DNA of 64,000 bases from Ulvibacterium sp965228935 (GCF_965228935.1 NZ_OZ245846.1:5084001-5148000); one strand, 5' to 3'; shown: positions 1-8,937, counted from the stretch's first letter. Program-made: numbers and translations. Notes: generated from the sequence alone by a model not told the origin.

Positions 1-1185
1 CTGCGCGGATCGTGAACCTCCTGCGGCATAGGCATAGCCCCGTTTGAAATCTTTCTGTTTGTCCTTACCAAAATTTCTAAACCTAGCTAGATAGGTTCCG
101 GTCGGTCGTCTTCCGGAATAATATTTATCCTTGAAACCGTCATATTCTCCCTGTACTTTACAGTTATAGTTATGATCCATCAAATTGTGGCCCAGTTCGC
201 CGGAATCGTTGCCCATTCCATCCGGAAAACGTGATGAAACGGAATTCATCAGCAAAAGGGTAGAGTTTAAGGTAGAACCGTTTACAAAGATAATCTTGGC
301 AAAATATTCGATGTTTTCCTTGGTATTGGCATCTACAATGCGCACGCCGGTGGCCTTCCCCGAAGTTTCATCGTAAATTATGGATCGTGCCACGGAAAAA
401 GGTCGGATGGTCAAGTTCCCCGTTTTTTCCGCCGCTGGAAGTGTAGCGGAGTTGCTGCTGAAGTAGCCACCAAACGGACAACCCCGATTACATAGGCTAC
501 GATACTGGCAGGGGCCTCTTCCGTTATGCTTGGTGGTGAGATTAGCGGTTCTTGAAATTACAAGGTGGCGGTCGTCATACTGTTTTGCCAATTGTTCCTT
601 CACATGTTTTTCAAGACAGTTCATTTCCATGGGCGGTAGAAATTCACCATCCGGAATGACCGAAAGCCCATCCCTGTTCCCACTTATGCCCACAAATCTT
701 TCTACATAGCTATACCATGGAGCGATGTCCTCGTACCGTATGGGCCAATCGATTGCAATACCTTCCTTGGCGTTGGCCTCAAAATCGAGATCGCTCCAAC
801 GTTGGGTCCATCGCGCCCAAAGTAAGGATTTACCGCCCACCTGATATCCCCGTATCCAGTCGAAAGGTTTCGTCTGTTCATAGGGATGTTCGGTATCCTT
901 GACAAAAAAATGTTCCGTAGCTTCGCTAAAGGCATAACAACGACTCACTACAGGGTTTTCATCCTTTATCTTTTGAGGAATGGCCCCTCGATGTTTAAAC
1001 TCCCATGGATGCATGCTTGCCGTAGGATAATCATTTATATGCCTTACCATTCGGCCGCGTTCCAACACCAGGGTTTTCAATCCTTTTTCACAGAGTTCCT
1101 TTGCTGCCCAGCCACCGCTTATTCCCGATCCAATAACTATGGCGTCATAGGTATTTTTGGCAATTGCCTTTCCGTTGATGTACAT
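1..1185 (-). CDS. GMC family oxidoreductase (3' end outside window)
   Basis: FAD-dependent dehydrogenase of the glucose-methanol-choline type; 395 codons are visible and the frame stays open to the window edge, where the family would normally have roughly 170 more residues. The dinucleotide-binding motif GSGISGG lies at about residues 19-25, followed by an acidic residue of the Rossmann fold (LVLERG). A cysteine-containing segment CNRGCPFGGYFS lies near residues 232-243, and GELGHNLMDH near 330 is also typical. ATG at 1183-1185 is the only sensible start. It is third in a same-strand series after an isomerase and a Gfo/Idh/MocA gene. In Bacteroidota such flavoproteins often pair with a subunit-3 protein and oxidise sugars at C3; that substrate is inference, and any partner gene would lie beyond base 1. 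Confidence 0.9.
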   Translation of the reverse strand, partial: MYINGKAIAKNTYDAIVIGSGISGGWAAKELCEKGLKTLVLERGRMVRHINDYPTASMHPWEFKHRGAIPQKIKDENPVVSRCYAFSEATEHFFVKDTEHPYEQTKPFDWIRGYQVGGKSLLWARWTQRWSDLDFEANAKEGIAIDWPIRYEDIAPWYSYVERFVGISGNRDGLSVIPDGEFLPPMEMNCLEKHVKEQLAKQYDDRHLVISRTANLTTKHNGRGPCQYRSLCNRGCPFGGYFSSNSATLPAAEKTGNLTIRPFSVARSIIYDETSGKATGVRIVDANTKENIEYFAKIIFVNGSTLNSTLLLMNSVSSRFPDGMGNDSGELGHNLMDHNYNCKVQGEYDGFKDKYYSGRRPTGTYLARFRNFGKDKQKDFKRGYAYAAGGSRSAQ

Positions 1186-1190
1186 ATTCT

Positions 1191-1225
1191 GTTAGATGTT
1201 AGACATGAGACGTTAGATGCAAGAC
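1191..1225. repeat. degenerate tandem heptamer array
   Basis: Five consecutive 7-base units lie between the GMC and Gfo/Idh/MocA genes, for example GTTAGAT (1191-1197), GTTAGAC (1198-1204) and GTTAGAT again (1212-1218), with consensus close to GTTAGAC. The period is read directly; the function is unknown. Arrays with other unit sequences but the same period occur near 13250 and 19214-19400. Confidence 0.7.
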
Positions 1226-1239
1226 TATAGAATGAAAAG

Positions 1240-2436
1240 CTAGGCCAGGGTCACTTTTCTGGAAACTTTCCCTGTTTTTTTGTGCTTTAAAATGACCGTG
1301 ACATCCCCGTTCGGTAAAATTTCCTCCTTGATCAGATAGTGGTCATCATCGTAAGATTCCCAATTTTTTTGATGCTCTTCCGGTTCATCCCCACGCCAAT
1401 CCTCCAAAATTACAGGTTCCCATGTTTTGCTATCGGCCGACTTAAAAGCGGCATCCAAGATAGCGTTGACTACGTAGCCGTCATAGAAGGTTTCCAAGGA
1501 GTCGCGATTTTCCTCTATGGCGGTGAACATATCCGTAAACATGTGCGGGTATCCCAATTCATGGGCCTCGTCACCGACCGGAAACAACCAGCCTGCATTC
1601 GATTCCGCTTTTTCGGCCACATAACCATCACCACCTTTTCCCGTAGTGAACATTTCAAATCCCGTTCTCAAAAAGCTATTGACCCAAATGGTACCTTCGG
1701 TGCCCATGACCTCGTCCCGTAAGTCCATTCCGCCCCTGAACGTCCAACTTACCTCGAACTGCCCAATGGCCCCGTTCGCATATTTTACCAGTCCTATGGC
1801 ATGATCCTCGGCATCTATGGGATGTACTTGGGTGTCTGCCCAGCACATGACCTCGATCGGTTTTATGTTCTTCCCGATAAAGTTTCGACTTATTTCCACA
1901 CAGTGGCAACCTAGGTCGATAATGGCCCCTCCGCCGGATTTTTCCTTGTCCCAAAACCAATCGCTATGGGGACCTGGATGGGCTTCGCGGGATTTTGTCC
2001 AAAGTATGCGACCAATATCCCCACGATTTATGCTTTCCATCGATTTTAAGAATTTGGGGGTATAGCAAAGGTCTTCCAAATAGCCTCCAAAAATGCCTGC
2101 CTTTTCCACTGCATCAAGCATACGTTTGGCTTCCTGTGCATTGCGCCCAAGCGGCTTTGTACAAATAACATGTTTCTTGGCCTTGGCACAGGCCAGTACT
2201 GCGGCCTCGTGTAAATGGTTGGGCAAGGAAATCAACACTACATCCACATCCGGGTGCGAGATGGCCTCTTCCATAGAGGTACTGTAATAGGGCAGTTCAT
2301 AGTCCTTGGCAAAACGTTCGGCATTGGCCTGGTTTCTCGAATAGACCATAATCACATAATCCTTGCGTCTTTGTGCATGTAGCGATTCCGCATAAAAGCG
2401 GGCGATAAAGCCCGAACCCAGCATGGCGATTTTCAT
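1240..2436 (-). CDS. Gfo/Idh/MocA family NAD(P)-dependent oxidoreductase
   Basis: A 398-residue oxidoreductase with an N-terminal Rossmann domain (MKIAMLGSGFIARFYAES), the characteristic CTKPLGRN segment (family EKP motif with T for E), and the C-terminal alpha/beta dimerisation domain with a GGAIIDLGCHCVEI motif. ATG at 2436 is preferred over the one 8 codons upstream because the Rossmann strand begins directly there. No export signal is visible, so it is probably cytoplasmic, unlike the other Gfo/Idh/MocA proteins here. It is the middle gene of the isomerase-Gfo-GMC series; substrate unknown, probably a sugar or 3-keto-sugar. Confidence 0.9.
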   Translation of the reverse strand: MKIAMLGSGFIARFYAESLHAQRRKDYVIMVYSRNQANAERFAKDYELPYYSTSMEEAISHPDVDVVLISLPNHLHEAAVLACAKAKKHVICTKPLGRNAQEAKRMLDAVEKAGIFGGYLEDLCYTPKFLKSMESINRGDIGRILWTKSREAHPGPHSDWFWDKEKSGGGAIIDLGCHCVEISRNFIGKNIKPIEVMCWADTQVHPIDAEDHAIGLVKYANGAIGQFEVSWTFRGGMDLRDEVMGTEGTIWVNSFLRTGFEMFTTGKGGDGYVAEKAESNAGWLFPVGDEAHELGYPHMFTDMFTAIEENRDSLETFYDGYVVNAILDAAFKSADSKTWEPVILEDWRGDEPEEHQKNWESYDDDHYLIKEEILPNGDVTVILKHKKTGKVSRKVTLA

Positions 2437-2571
2437 AATTGTGTCATTGTTTTGGTTCAATACTTGTTGAAGAATCTTTTAAAGATAGCCATTACGGTCT
2501 TATTCTATTTTAATGTAATTATCCAGTTCCAAGATGATACTATGCTTGGGAGCTGGGTTATTATGATTGTT

Positions 2572-3504
2572 CTACCAACCAAAAGTTTTTTCCACAAATT
2601 CCCGGCTCATTTTCCAATCTTCCCTTAGCTCATTTTTAGGTGTGAAATCATTGGGAAATGCCAGTTCTATTGCTGCTTTCCCTTCAAAATTTTGATTCTT
2701 AAGGGCAGCGGCAATCGGTTCAAAATCCGTATCGCCTTGACCCACATATTCCGACCATGTACCATCTTTGTACTGATCCCGAATGTGGAGGTATACAATT
2801 TGTGGTCCATAGGTATTGATAAAGTCTACCGGATCCACACCTCCCCGAATCAGCCAATTGAGATCCGGGCCTAACTTAAAATCGGGAATCCTCGCCAAGG
2901 TTCCCTTTAAGTCGTGCATATCATTTTCCACTTCATAGGTGTGATTGTGCAAATTGGCCTCTATACCGTTGTCTTGACAAACAGACCTAACTTCTTTTAA
3001 AAGTACCGCTTGCGCATCGAGTTCGGCATCGGACTTAAGACCGTCTTTCTTGGATCCCACCGAAATACCAAATGTTTTCCCACCTACCCGCGCCAATCGT
3101 GGGACGACAGTTTTAATGTCGTTCATAATTGCTTTATGTTGGGCACTATCCCACATCTTAAAACCTACCCCATAGGAAGATCCGGAAACGGGTAACCTAT
3201 ATTTTTCTACAAGCCCCTTTAGACGTTCTACGGAATCTTCATGGCGCAATTGGCCTTCCATAAGTTCCACACCTGCAATACCCGCATAACTCAAATCTGA
3301 AAATACGGTATCCAAAACAGGGGTGCAATCCCAGTCTGGGGGAAATTTACTGGCATAAATCCAGAGATGGGCGCATATGGGAATTTCCTTTTGGGCTTTA
3401 TGGTGTTTGAAAGACGATTGTAGGATACCCGGTGATAGTAGCATTCCTGCAGAACCCAAGCTCGACTTTTGAACGAAACTTCGTCTATTTATCTTTTTTT
3501 TCAT
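2572..3504 (-). CDS. exported sugar phosphate isomerase/epimerase-like TIM-barrel protein
   Basis: 310 residues of the AP-endonuclease-2/xylose-isomerase-like TIM-barrel family. Recognisable pieces are GVELMEGQLRHED early in the barrel, LHNHTYEVEND in the middle and LHIRDQYKDGTWSEYVGQGD with a downstream IELAFPND, which supply the His/Glu/Asp metal ligands expected in the family. The leader (NRRSFVQKSSLGSAGMLLSPG) has adjacent arginines followed by a hydrophobic stretch, consistent with Tat export. The ATG at 3504 opens exactly on this leader, so the longer frame to 3564 is rejected. First gene of the operon ending in the GMC flavoprotein; a perfect palindrome lies 59 bases upstream. Exact reaction unknown. 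Confidence 0.88.
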   Translation of the reverse strand: MKKKINRRSFVQKSSLGSAGMLLSPGILQSSFKHHKAQKEIPICAHLWIYASKFPPDWDCTPVLDTVFSDLSYAGIAGVELMEGQLRHEDSVERLKGLVEKYRLPVSGSSYGVGFKMWDSAQHKAIMNDIKTVVPRLARVGGKTFGISVGSKKDGLKSDAELDAQAVLLKEVRSVCQDNGIEANLHNHTYEVENDMHDLKGTLARIPDFKLGPDLNWLIRGGVDPVDFINTYGPQIVYLHIRDQYKDGTWSEYVGQGDTDFEPIAAALKNQNFEGKAAIELAFPNDFTPKNELREDWKMSREFVEKTFGW

Positions 3505-3562
3505 GTTGGGAAAAGGTAGGTTTATCCGAGTTACTATGGAACTGGCTAAAGATAACCAAAGC

Positions 3563-3580
3563 AACTTGTACGTACAAGTT
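3563..3580. promoter_or_regulatory. 18-bp perfect palindrome, candidate operator
   Basis: AACTTGTACGTACAAGTT is a perfect inverted repeat without spacer in the divergent gap between the isomerase gene (start 3504, minus) and the phosphoesterase gene (start 3633, plus). Its place in a 128-base divergent intergenic region suggests a dimeric regulator site. The regulator is not identified. Confidence 0.5.
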
Positions 3581-3632
3581 TTTATGGTTTAATATTGTTA
3601 AATTCGTAAAAGCAAACCTAATTCTCCGCAAC

Positions 3633-4145
3633 ATGAAAATAACTATTGTTTCAGATATCCATGATCACGTAGACAACCTTAAGAAGGCCCTTGCCAAGCC
3701 TGAGCTACAGGCTACAGAAGCCTTATTATGCTGCGGAGACCTATGCTCCCCATTTATCATTAAACTGCTCGGACAAGCCTATTCGCGACCTGTCCATATG
3801 GTCTTGGGCAATAATGACGGTGATGTTGCCGCCTTGATCAACGTATCAAAGGACTACCCGAATATAAACATACATGGGGAATACTTTAGGGGAGACTTGG
3901 GCGGGAAATCCTTCGCCATGAACCATTATCCGGACAAAGCGAGGTTATTGGCAAAACACGGGGGATTCGATGTAGTCTGCTACGGACATAATCATAGCTT
4001 GGTTGCCCATGAAACCCTAAACGATACGCTTTTTATAAATCCCGGGACACTTATGGGATTCCATGGCGGTAGTTTGAAGACCATTCCGGCCACCTTTCTT
4101 ATCTTGGACTCGGAAACCTTAAAAACGGAGGTTTATCACCTTTAA
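3633..4145 (+). CDS. YfcE/MJ0936-type metallophosphoesterase
   Basis: 170-residue calcineurin-like phosphoesterase. Metal-binding motifs appear in the family order: SDIHDH at residues 7-12, CGDLCS near 35, GNNDGD near 62, an isolated histidine in MNHYPD, and YGHNHS near 118. The length matches the single-domain family. The start is the ATG at 3633 because SDIH must lie close to the N terminus; the longer frame upstream runs antisense into the neighbouring leader. Cytoplasmic phosphodiesterase; the physiological substrate cannot be told from sequence. Confidence 0.93.
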   Translation: MKITIVSDIHDHVDNLKKALAKPELQATEALLCCGDLCSPFIIKLLGQAYSRPVHMVLGNNDGDVAALINVSKDYPNINIHGEYFRGDLGGKSFAMNHYPDKARLLAKHGGFDVVCYGHNHSLVAHETLNDTLFINPGTLMGFHGGSLKTIPATFLILDSETLKTEVYHL

Positions 4146-4232
4146 AAGGAAACTTCCTTGAGCCGTACCGCCCTCTTTTGTACGTTTATGGTAGCGTCCC
4201 ATACCTATTTAAGAGTGACCGATCAAAAACGC

Positions 4233-4240
4233 TATCTTTG
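4233..4240 (+). promoter_or_regulatory. candidate -7 element TATCTTTG for rluF
   Basis: TATCTTTG fits the Bacteroidota TAnnTTTG -7 consensus and ends 20 bases before the GTG start of rluF. No good TTG -33 partner is seen at the usual distance. Confidence 0.45.
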
Positions 4241-4260
4241 CGAATTCCAAATAATTTCAG

Positions 4261-5007
4261 GTGCAAGATCCAAAACCCGTTCGAATCAACAAGTTCCTGA
4301 GTGAAGTCGGTTACTGCTCCCGACGTGAGGCCGATAAGCTTATCGGGCAAGGCCGGGTGACCGTTAATGGGAAAATCCCGGAGATGGGCTCCAAGGTTTC
4401 AGAAAACGACAGCGTACGTGTGAATGGGGAACTTATTTCCGAACCAAAGGAAAAAGCGGTGTATTTGGCCTTTAACAAGCCCATAGGTATTGTCTGTACC
4501 ACGGATACCCGAGTGGAGAAGGACAATATCATAGATTATATCAACTACCCTAAACGTATTTTTCCTATTGGCCGCTTGGACAAAATGAGCGAAGGCCTTA
4601 TCTTCTTGACCAACGATGGGGATATTGTCAACAAGATCCTTAGGGCACGAAACCGCCATGAAAAGGAATATCTCGTCACCGTAAACAAGCCCATAGATTA
4701 CGATTTTGTATATAAAATGGCCAATGGGGTGCCTATACTGGACACGATAACCCGCAAATGTAAAGTGGAACAAATTGGTCAACGTGAGTTCAAGATTGTA
4801 CTGACGCAAGGCTTAAATAGGCAAATACGCCGTATGTGCGAATACTTGGGATACCGGGTAAAAAGTCTAAAGCGTATCCGTATTATGAATGTGAATCTGG
4901 ATGTTCCCAAAGGGAAATGGCGGCATCTTAGCCAAACTGAACTTAATGAAATCCACCGATTGGTCAAGGCCTCTTCCAAGACTCATAATCCCATGGATAA
5001 AAGATAA
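4261..5007 (+). CDS. rluF: 23S rRNA pseudouridine synthase, RluF type
   Basis: 248 residues. An N-terminal S4 RNA-binding domain (INKFLSEVGYCSRREADKLI, residues 9-28) precedes the RsuA/RluB/E/F catalytic domain. The catalytic aspartate lies in GRLDKMSEGLIFLTNDGD (Asp107). HEKEYLVTV, GVPILDTITRKCKV and QGLNRQIRRMCEYLGYRV closely follow the RluF branch, whose known target is U2604 of 23S rRNA. The start is a GTG at 4261, with a canonical -7 element 20 bases upstream. The next gene starts 34 bases downstream on the same strand but is functionally unrelated. Confidence 0.93.
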   Translation: MQDPKPVRINKFLSEVGYCSRREADKLIGQGRVTVNGKIPEMGSKVSENDSVRVNGELISEPKEKAVYLAFNKPIGIVCTTDTRVEKDNIIDYINYPKRIFPIGRLDKMSEGLIFLTNDGDIVNKILRARNRHEKEYLVTVNKPIDYDFVYKMANGVPILDTITRKCKVEQIGQREFKIVLTQGLNRQIRRMCEYLGYRVKSLKRIRIMNVNLDVPKGKWRHLSQTELNEIHRLVKASSKTHNPMDKR

Positions 5008-5041
5008 AAAGGAAAACTTTTAGGTAAACATAAAGCGTAAA

Positions 5042-6076
5042 TTGGAAATTGTACTTATCCTAATACTATCCTTTCTTGTCCTAGTTCCCATTTTTGGATA
5101 TGTGTATTTCTTTCTATTGCCCGTGTCCACTTCCGGCTTGAGCATTCCTGCTCAACCGAGCCCGGGAAATACAACGATAAAGCCGGAAATGAAAATCAAC
5201 AATAAATTGATCCTAAGAGACGGTAGGACATTGGGATATGCCGAATATGGGAACCCGGTGGGATTTCCAATATTTTACTTTCATGGTGGACAGGAAAGCA
5301 GGTTATCCTCTGCATTTATGGATAGCACGGCCCAAAACATGGGAATACGGATCATTGCCCCTGATCGGCCGGGTATTGGATTATCTTCCTTCAAGAAAAA
5401 CAGAACCTTCTTGGACTGGCCCAAGGACGTGACCGAACTCGCCGATGGGTTACAATTGGAAAAATTTTCAGTTTTTGGCCTATCCGGCGGGTCGCCCCAT
5501 GTATTGGCCTGTGTCCATGAAATCCCCAATAGGATATATAAAAGCGCCATAGTCTGTGGAGCTGCACCTTATGATTACAAAGGTAGCTTAAAGGATATGT
5601 GGCCTCCCGTGAAATTCATCCATTGGCTGGCTTCCCAAAAAAATGACAACGGACTACAAAAGGTAATCCATAACGATTTTAAGACCTTATTAAAAAAACC
5701 GGAAAGCCGTCTAAAACAGTTTCAGAATTATCTTCCGGTACCGGATAGGGCCATTATGACCCGGAGACCGGAATATGGATGGGAATTCATCGACGGCAGT
5801 GTAGAGGCCTATACAAACGGTATTGAGGGTGTGGTTCAGGAGTGGAAGCTATATGTTAACGATTGGGGCTTCCGAATCGAGGATATAGATGCTCCCATTC
5901 ATCTTTGGTATGGGACCGCGGATAAGATGTCCCCTTACCATAGAGGTATTTACTTAAATTCGGAGTTGGTCAATTCCAAGCTCCATACGCTGGAGAACGA
6001 AGGCCATTTTTCACTCATTCGAAATCATCTGGAAAAAATATTGGGTGAACTGAAGGGCACTTCAGCAGTGGAATAG
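5042..6076 (+). CDS. membrane-anchored alpha/beta hydrolase
   Basis: 344 residues. An N-terminal hydrophobic segment (about residues 3-26) anchors or exports an alpha/beta-hydrolase domain. FYFHGG near residue 78 supplies the oxyanion loop, GLSGG at 146-150 the nucleophile elbow (Ser148), WYGTADKMSP the acid and ENEGHFS the histidine. The start appears to be TTG at 5042: there is an in-frame stop at 5021-5023 and no ATG before the hydrophobic segment. An internal ATG at about residue 50 would remove the anchor and is less likely. Substrate unknown. Confidence 0.85.
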   Translation: MEIVLILILSFLVLVPIFGYVYFFLLPVSTSGLSIPAQPSPGNTTIKPEMKINNKLILRDGRTLGYAEYGNPVGFPIFYFHGGQESRLSSAFMDSTAQNMGIRIIAPDRPGIGLSSFKKNRTFLDWPKDVTELADGLQLEKFSVFGLSGGSPHVLACVHEIPNRIYKSAIVCGAAPYDYKGSLKDMWPPVKFIHWLASQKNDNGLQKVIHNDFKTLLKKPESRLKQFQNYLPVPDRAIMTRRPEYGWEFIDGSVEAYTNGIEGVVQEWKLYVNDWGFRIEDIDAPIHLWYGTADKMSPYHRGIYLNSELVNSKLHTLENEGHFSLIRNHLEKILGELKGTSAVE

Positions 6077-6282
6077 GCCAATAATCAGGAATTCCTAGCG
6101 TTTTCGATAGCGTCAAGAACAATACCTTTTCGATGACGGTAGATGGCTGTTTTCCAGTTTAATTTTAACCTAAAAATTGGATTTGAGGAATACCGGGCCC
6201 AATGTCCAAAATATACAAATAAAGTATGGTTTATTACCATCTTTTTAACAAAGTATTTCGTTAAAAATCACTACCTTAGAGT

Positions 6283-6290
6283 TAAATTTG
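6283..6290 (+). promoter_or_regulatory. candidate -7 element TAAATTTG
   Basis: Matches TAnnTTTG, 27 bases before the ATG at 6318 of the carboxypeptidase-regulatory-like protein gene. Only a weak TT-rich match is present at the -33 distance. Confidence 0.4.
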
Positions 6291-6317
6291 TTAGTCGAGC
6301 ACCAAATATCAATCACG

Positions 6318-7646
6318 ATGCAAAAATTTATACAATTACCCAACAAATCCCTAGTGGCGGCATTTTTGGTAATGTTTCTCATTGGGGTAACCGGAACACA
6401 TAAGGCATCCGCTTTTTTCCAGGATGACCAACAACAGGACATCTCCTTCAATCAGTACAAGGGAGAGGTGATGGATGCGTCAAATAAAAAACCCTTGGTG
6501 TTTGCCACCTTGACCATTGAGGGAACCAATATCAGTACCATTACCAACACCGAGGGTGAGTTTGCCTTAAAAGTGCCCAAAGAGATAACGGAAGGTAATG
6601 TTACGGTCTCTTTCTTGGGGTATAAGGACAAGATAGTGCCCCTGGCACAATTTGGAAGCAATAACAACAAGATACTAATGGAGGTTTCCGTTATGGAGCT
6701 CTCGGAAGTCAATATTGAAATTCCAAAGGATGCCGGGGAGTTGGTTAGACAAACCTTAAAAAGAAAGGGCGATAACTATTTTGTCGACCCTACCTTAATG
6801 ACGGCTTTTTATAGGGAGACCATAAAAAAGAGAAGGAAAAATGTTTCCTTGTCGGAAGCAGTGGTCAACATCTACAAAACACCTTATACATCGCCACGTA
6901 GGGACGCCGTACAGTTATATAAGTCCAGAAAAAGTACCGATTATAGCAAATTGGATACAATAGCCCTAAAACTTCAGGGTGGGCCTTTCAATACCCTTTT
7001 CGTGGACGTTATGAAATATCCGGAATACATCTTCACCGAAGAATCCATAGATAAGTATGTATTCAGTTTTGATCGCTCCACTAGGGTCAACGAAAAGCTC
7101 ATTTATGTAGTTAATTTTGAACAGCACAGAAGTGTCCTGGAACCACTTTATAAAGGAAAATTGTATATTGATGTAGAGAACAAGATCCTTACCAGTGCCA
7201 TATTCTCACTGAATATAACGGACAAAAATTTGGCTGCTAGAATGTTCGTTCGGAAAAAACCTTCAAACGCCAGGGTATGGCCCAGAGAGGTGGCTTACAG
7301 GGTAGATTATCGGGAAAAAAATGGCAAGTGGTACTATGGTTATAGCAATGTGCTACTGGAGTTCAAGGTAGATTGGGACAAAAGGCTGTTCAACTCGGTT
7401 TATAGCATGACGTGTGAAATGGCCATAACCGATTGGGAGAAAAATTTGACCAGTGAATTTCCAAAATCGAAGGAAAGGATCAAGTCCTCCATTATATTGG
7501 CCGAGGCTGCCAGCGGTTTTTCAGATCCCGATTTCTGGGGGGAATATAATATTATAGAACCTGAAAAATCCATTGAATCCGCTATCAAAAAGATACAACG
7601 GCAATTGAGAAGGGCCAAGTCCAGAGGTGGGGCCTCCGCTCCGTAA
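6318..7646 (+). CDS. exported carboxypeptidase-regulatory-like domain protein (DUF5686-like)
   Basis: 442 residues with a signal peptide (LVAAFLVMFLIGVTGTHKASA) followed by a CarbopepD-regulatory-like beta-sandwich (residues about 47-125: GEVMDASNKKPLVFATLTIE, ITNTEGEFALKVP, VSFLGYKDKIV) of the kind found at the N terminus of TonB-dependent transporters. There is no plug or barrel; the rest is a soluble region with alternating aromatic strands, as in DUF5686-type proteins. The ATG at 6318 opens on the signal peptide; ten extra codons upstream are not needed. Envelope protein of unknown function in its own transcription unit, closed by a hairpin at 7671-7706. Confidence 0.82.
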   Translation: MQKFIQLPNKSLVAAFLVMFLIGVTGTHKASAFFQDDQQQDISFNQYKGEVMDASNKKPLVFATLTIEGTNISTITNTEGEFALKVPKEITEGNVTVSFLGYKDKIVPLAQFGSNNNKILMEVSVMELSEVNIEIPKDAGELVRQTLKRKGDNYFVDPTLMTAFYRETIKKRRKNVSLSEAVVNIYKTPYTSPRRDAVQLYKSRKSTDYSKLDTIALKLQGGPFNTLFVDVMKYPEYIFTEESIDKYVFSFDRSTRVNEKLIYVVNFEQHRSVLEPLYKGKLYIDVENKILTSAIFSLNITDKNLAARMFVRKKPSNARVWPREVAYRVDYREKNGKWYYGYSNVLLEFKVDWDKRLFNSVYSMTCEMAITDWEKNLTSEFPKSKERIKSSIILAEAASGFSDPDFWGEYNIIEPEKSIESAIKKIQRQLRRAKSRGGASAP

Positions 7647-7670
7647 AACTACCGGATAACAATACATATG

Positions 7671-7706
7671 AAAAGCCGTTGGAGAATACATTTTTCAACG
7701 GCTTTT
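7671..7706 (+). terminator. rho-independent terminator
   Basis: Perfect 11-bp stem (AAAAGCCGTTG / CAACGGCTTTT) with a 14-base loop, 25 bases after the stop codon at 7646; the 3' arm ends in four T. Confidence 0.85.
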
Positions 7707-7868
7707 GCTATTTTTCAAAGTTGACTTATGATCAAAGTGTTCTATTTTCGTAAGTAGTAGGGGCTATATTGCATGTATCTACGCGCAACCTAGGGACTTC
7801 AAAAGTATTTTTTTGCGTATTTGGTCTTGTTTAAATTTATTACTTTGAGGTTGTTTTTATACAAACTC

Positions 7869-8921
7869 ATGCAAAAAAGAAGACAATTTATTGGCTCGGC
7901 TCTTGGTATATCGGCTACAATAATGCTCCCAAATAAGGTGTTCGGCAATAGTAATTTTATTTTCGAGGACGAACGTATTTTCCCCACACGATTACGTAAA
8001 GGTGATGTAGTAGGCTTAATCGCACCTGGCTATGCCATAAATGAAGAAGTTCTGGAAGAGGCAAAAACTACGCTAAGGGCAATGGGTCTTGTTCCCTATT
8101 ATACGGAACGTATCTTGTCAAAGCATGGCTATTTTAGTAATACCGATGCCGAAAGGGCCAAAGATGTAAATCATATGTTCGCCAATCCCGATGTAGACGG
8201 TGTTCTATGTGCCAGAGGAGGATATGGTTGTACACGGATTATGCATATGTTAGACTATGAAAACATTAAAAAAAATCCTAAGGTCTTCATCGGTTTTAGC
8301 GATATTACGGCGCTTCTGAACGGTATCTTTAAGGAAACCGGACTTATTACCTTTCATGGTCCTGTGGGGAGTACACTCAACGACCCTTATAGTATTGAAC
8401 AATTACAAAGAGTGGTGATGCATCCTAAAGATCAACTACTTATCCAAAATGCCAAAATCAAAAATCGACGATTAAAGGAGAATCCCGAATACGAACGTTA
8501 TGTCATCACTCCTGGTGTAGGAGAGGGTAGACTGTTAGGTGGTAGCCTAACGCTTATCAATGCACTCATCGGAACACCCCATGAAATTGATTTTACAAAT
8601 GCCCTTGTCTGTATCGAGGATGTTGAAGAAGCTCCCTATCGCATAGACCGCATGTTGACACAGTTACTGGCAGGTAAGTCATTTTCCAAGGCCGCGGGTA
8701 TACTTTTTGGTGCAAGTGCAGGCTGCAATTCATCTACCAATCCTGATTCCTTTAGTTTAAAAGAGGTGATTATGGATAGAATAGGGCCTTTAAAAATACC
8801 TTCGGTATATGGGATGAGTTTTGGCCATGTGCCCCAGAACCTTACCTTTCCCATTGGGGTTAAGGCCCGATTGAATACGGAGGATATGACGATACAGCTC
8901 CTGGAAAGCCCCTTGGAATAA
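7869..8921 (+). CDS. LD-carboxypeptidase, peptidase family S66 (LdcA/MccF type)
   Basis: 350 residues. The S66 catalytic triad is visible: Ser144 in IGFSDITALL, Glu250 in VCIEDVEEAPYRIDRM and His320 in SFGHVPQN. The family glycine-rich motif ARGGYGCTRI lies at 115-124. The N terminus (KRRQFIGSALGISATIMLP) looks like a twin-arginine leader, suggesting export to the periplasm where tetrapeptide murein fragments occur. The ATG at 7869 opens on this leader; the TTG frame upstream adds no leader. Likely role: trimming the terminal D-alanine of peptidoglycan tetrapeptides during recycling. Convergent with recQ: a 7-bp stem (CCCTTGG/CCAAGGG, 8910-8937) spans both 3' ends. Confidence 0.9.
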   Translation: MQKRRQFIGSALGISATIMLPNKVFGNSNFIFEDERIFPTRLRKGDVVGLIAPGYAINEEVLEEAKTTLRAMGLVPYYTERILSKHGYFSNTDAERAKDVNHMFANPDVDGVLCARGGYGCTRIMHMLDYENIKKNPKVFIGFSDITALLNGIFKETGLITFHGPVGSTLNDPYSIEQLQRVVMHPKDQLLIQNAKIKNRRLKENPEYERYVITPGVGEGRLLGGSLTLINALIGTPHEIDFTNALVCIEDVEEAPYRIDRMLTQLLAGKSFSKAAGILFGASAGCNSSTNPDSFSLKEVIMDRIGPLKIPSVYGMSFGHVPQNLTFPIGVKARLNTEDMTIQLLESPLE

Positions 8922-8937
8922 TGCTTTTCCCCAAGGG

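Noticed and set aside
3432..3632. Upstream extension of the phosphoesterase gene
   Set aside because: It overlaps the isomerase leader on the other strand and places the SDIH metal motif about 75 residues from the N terminus, unlike the family.
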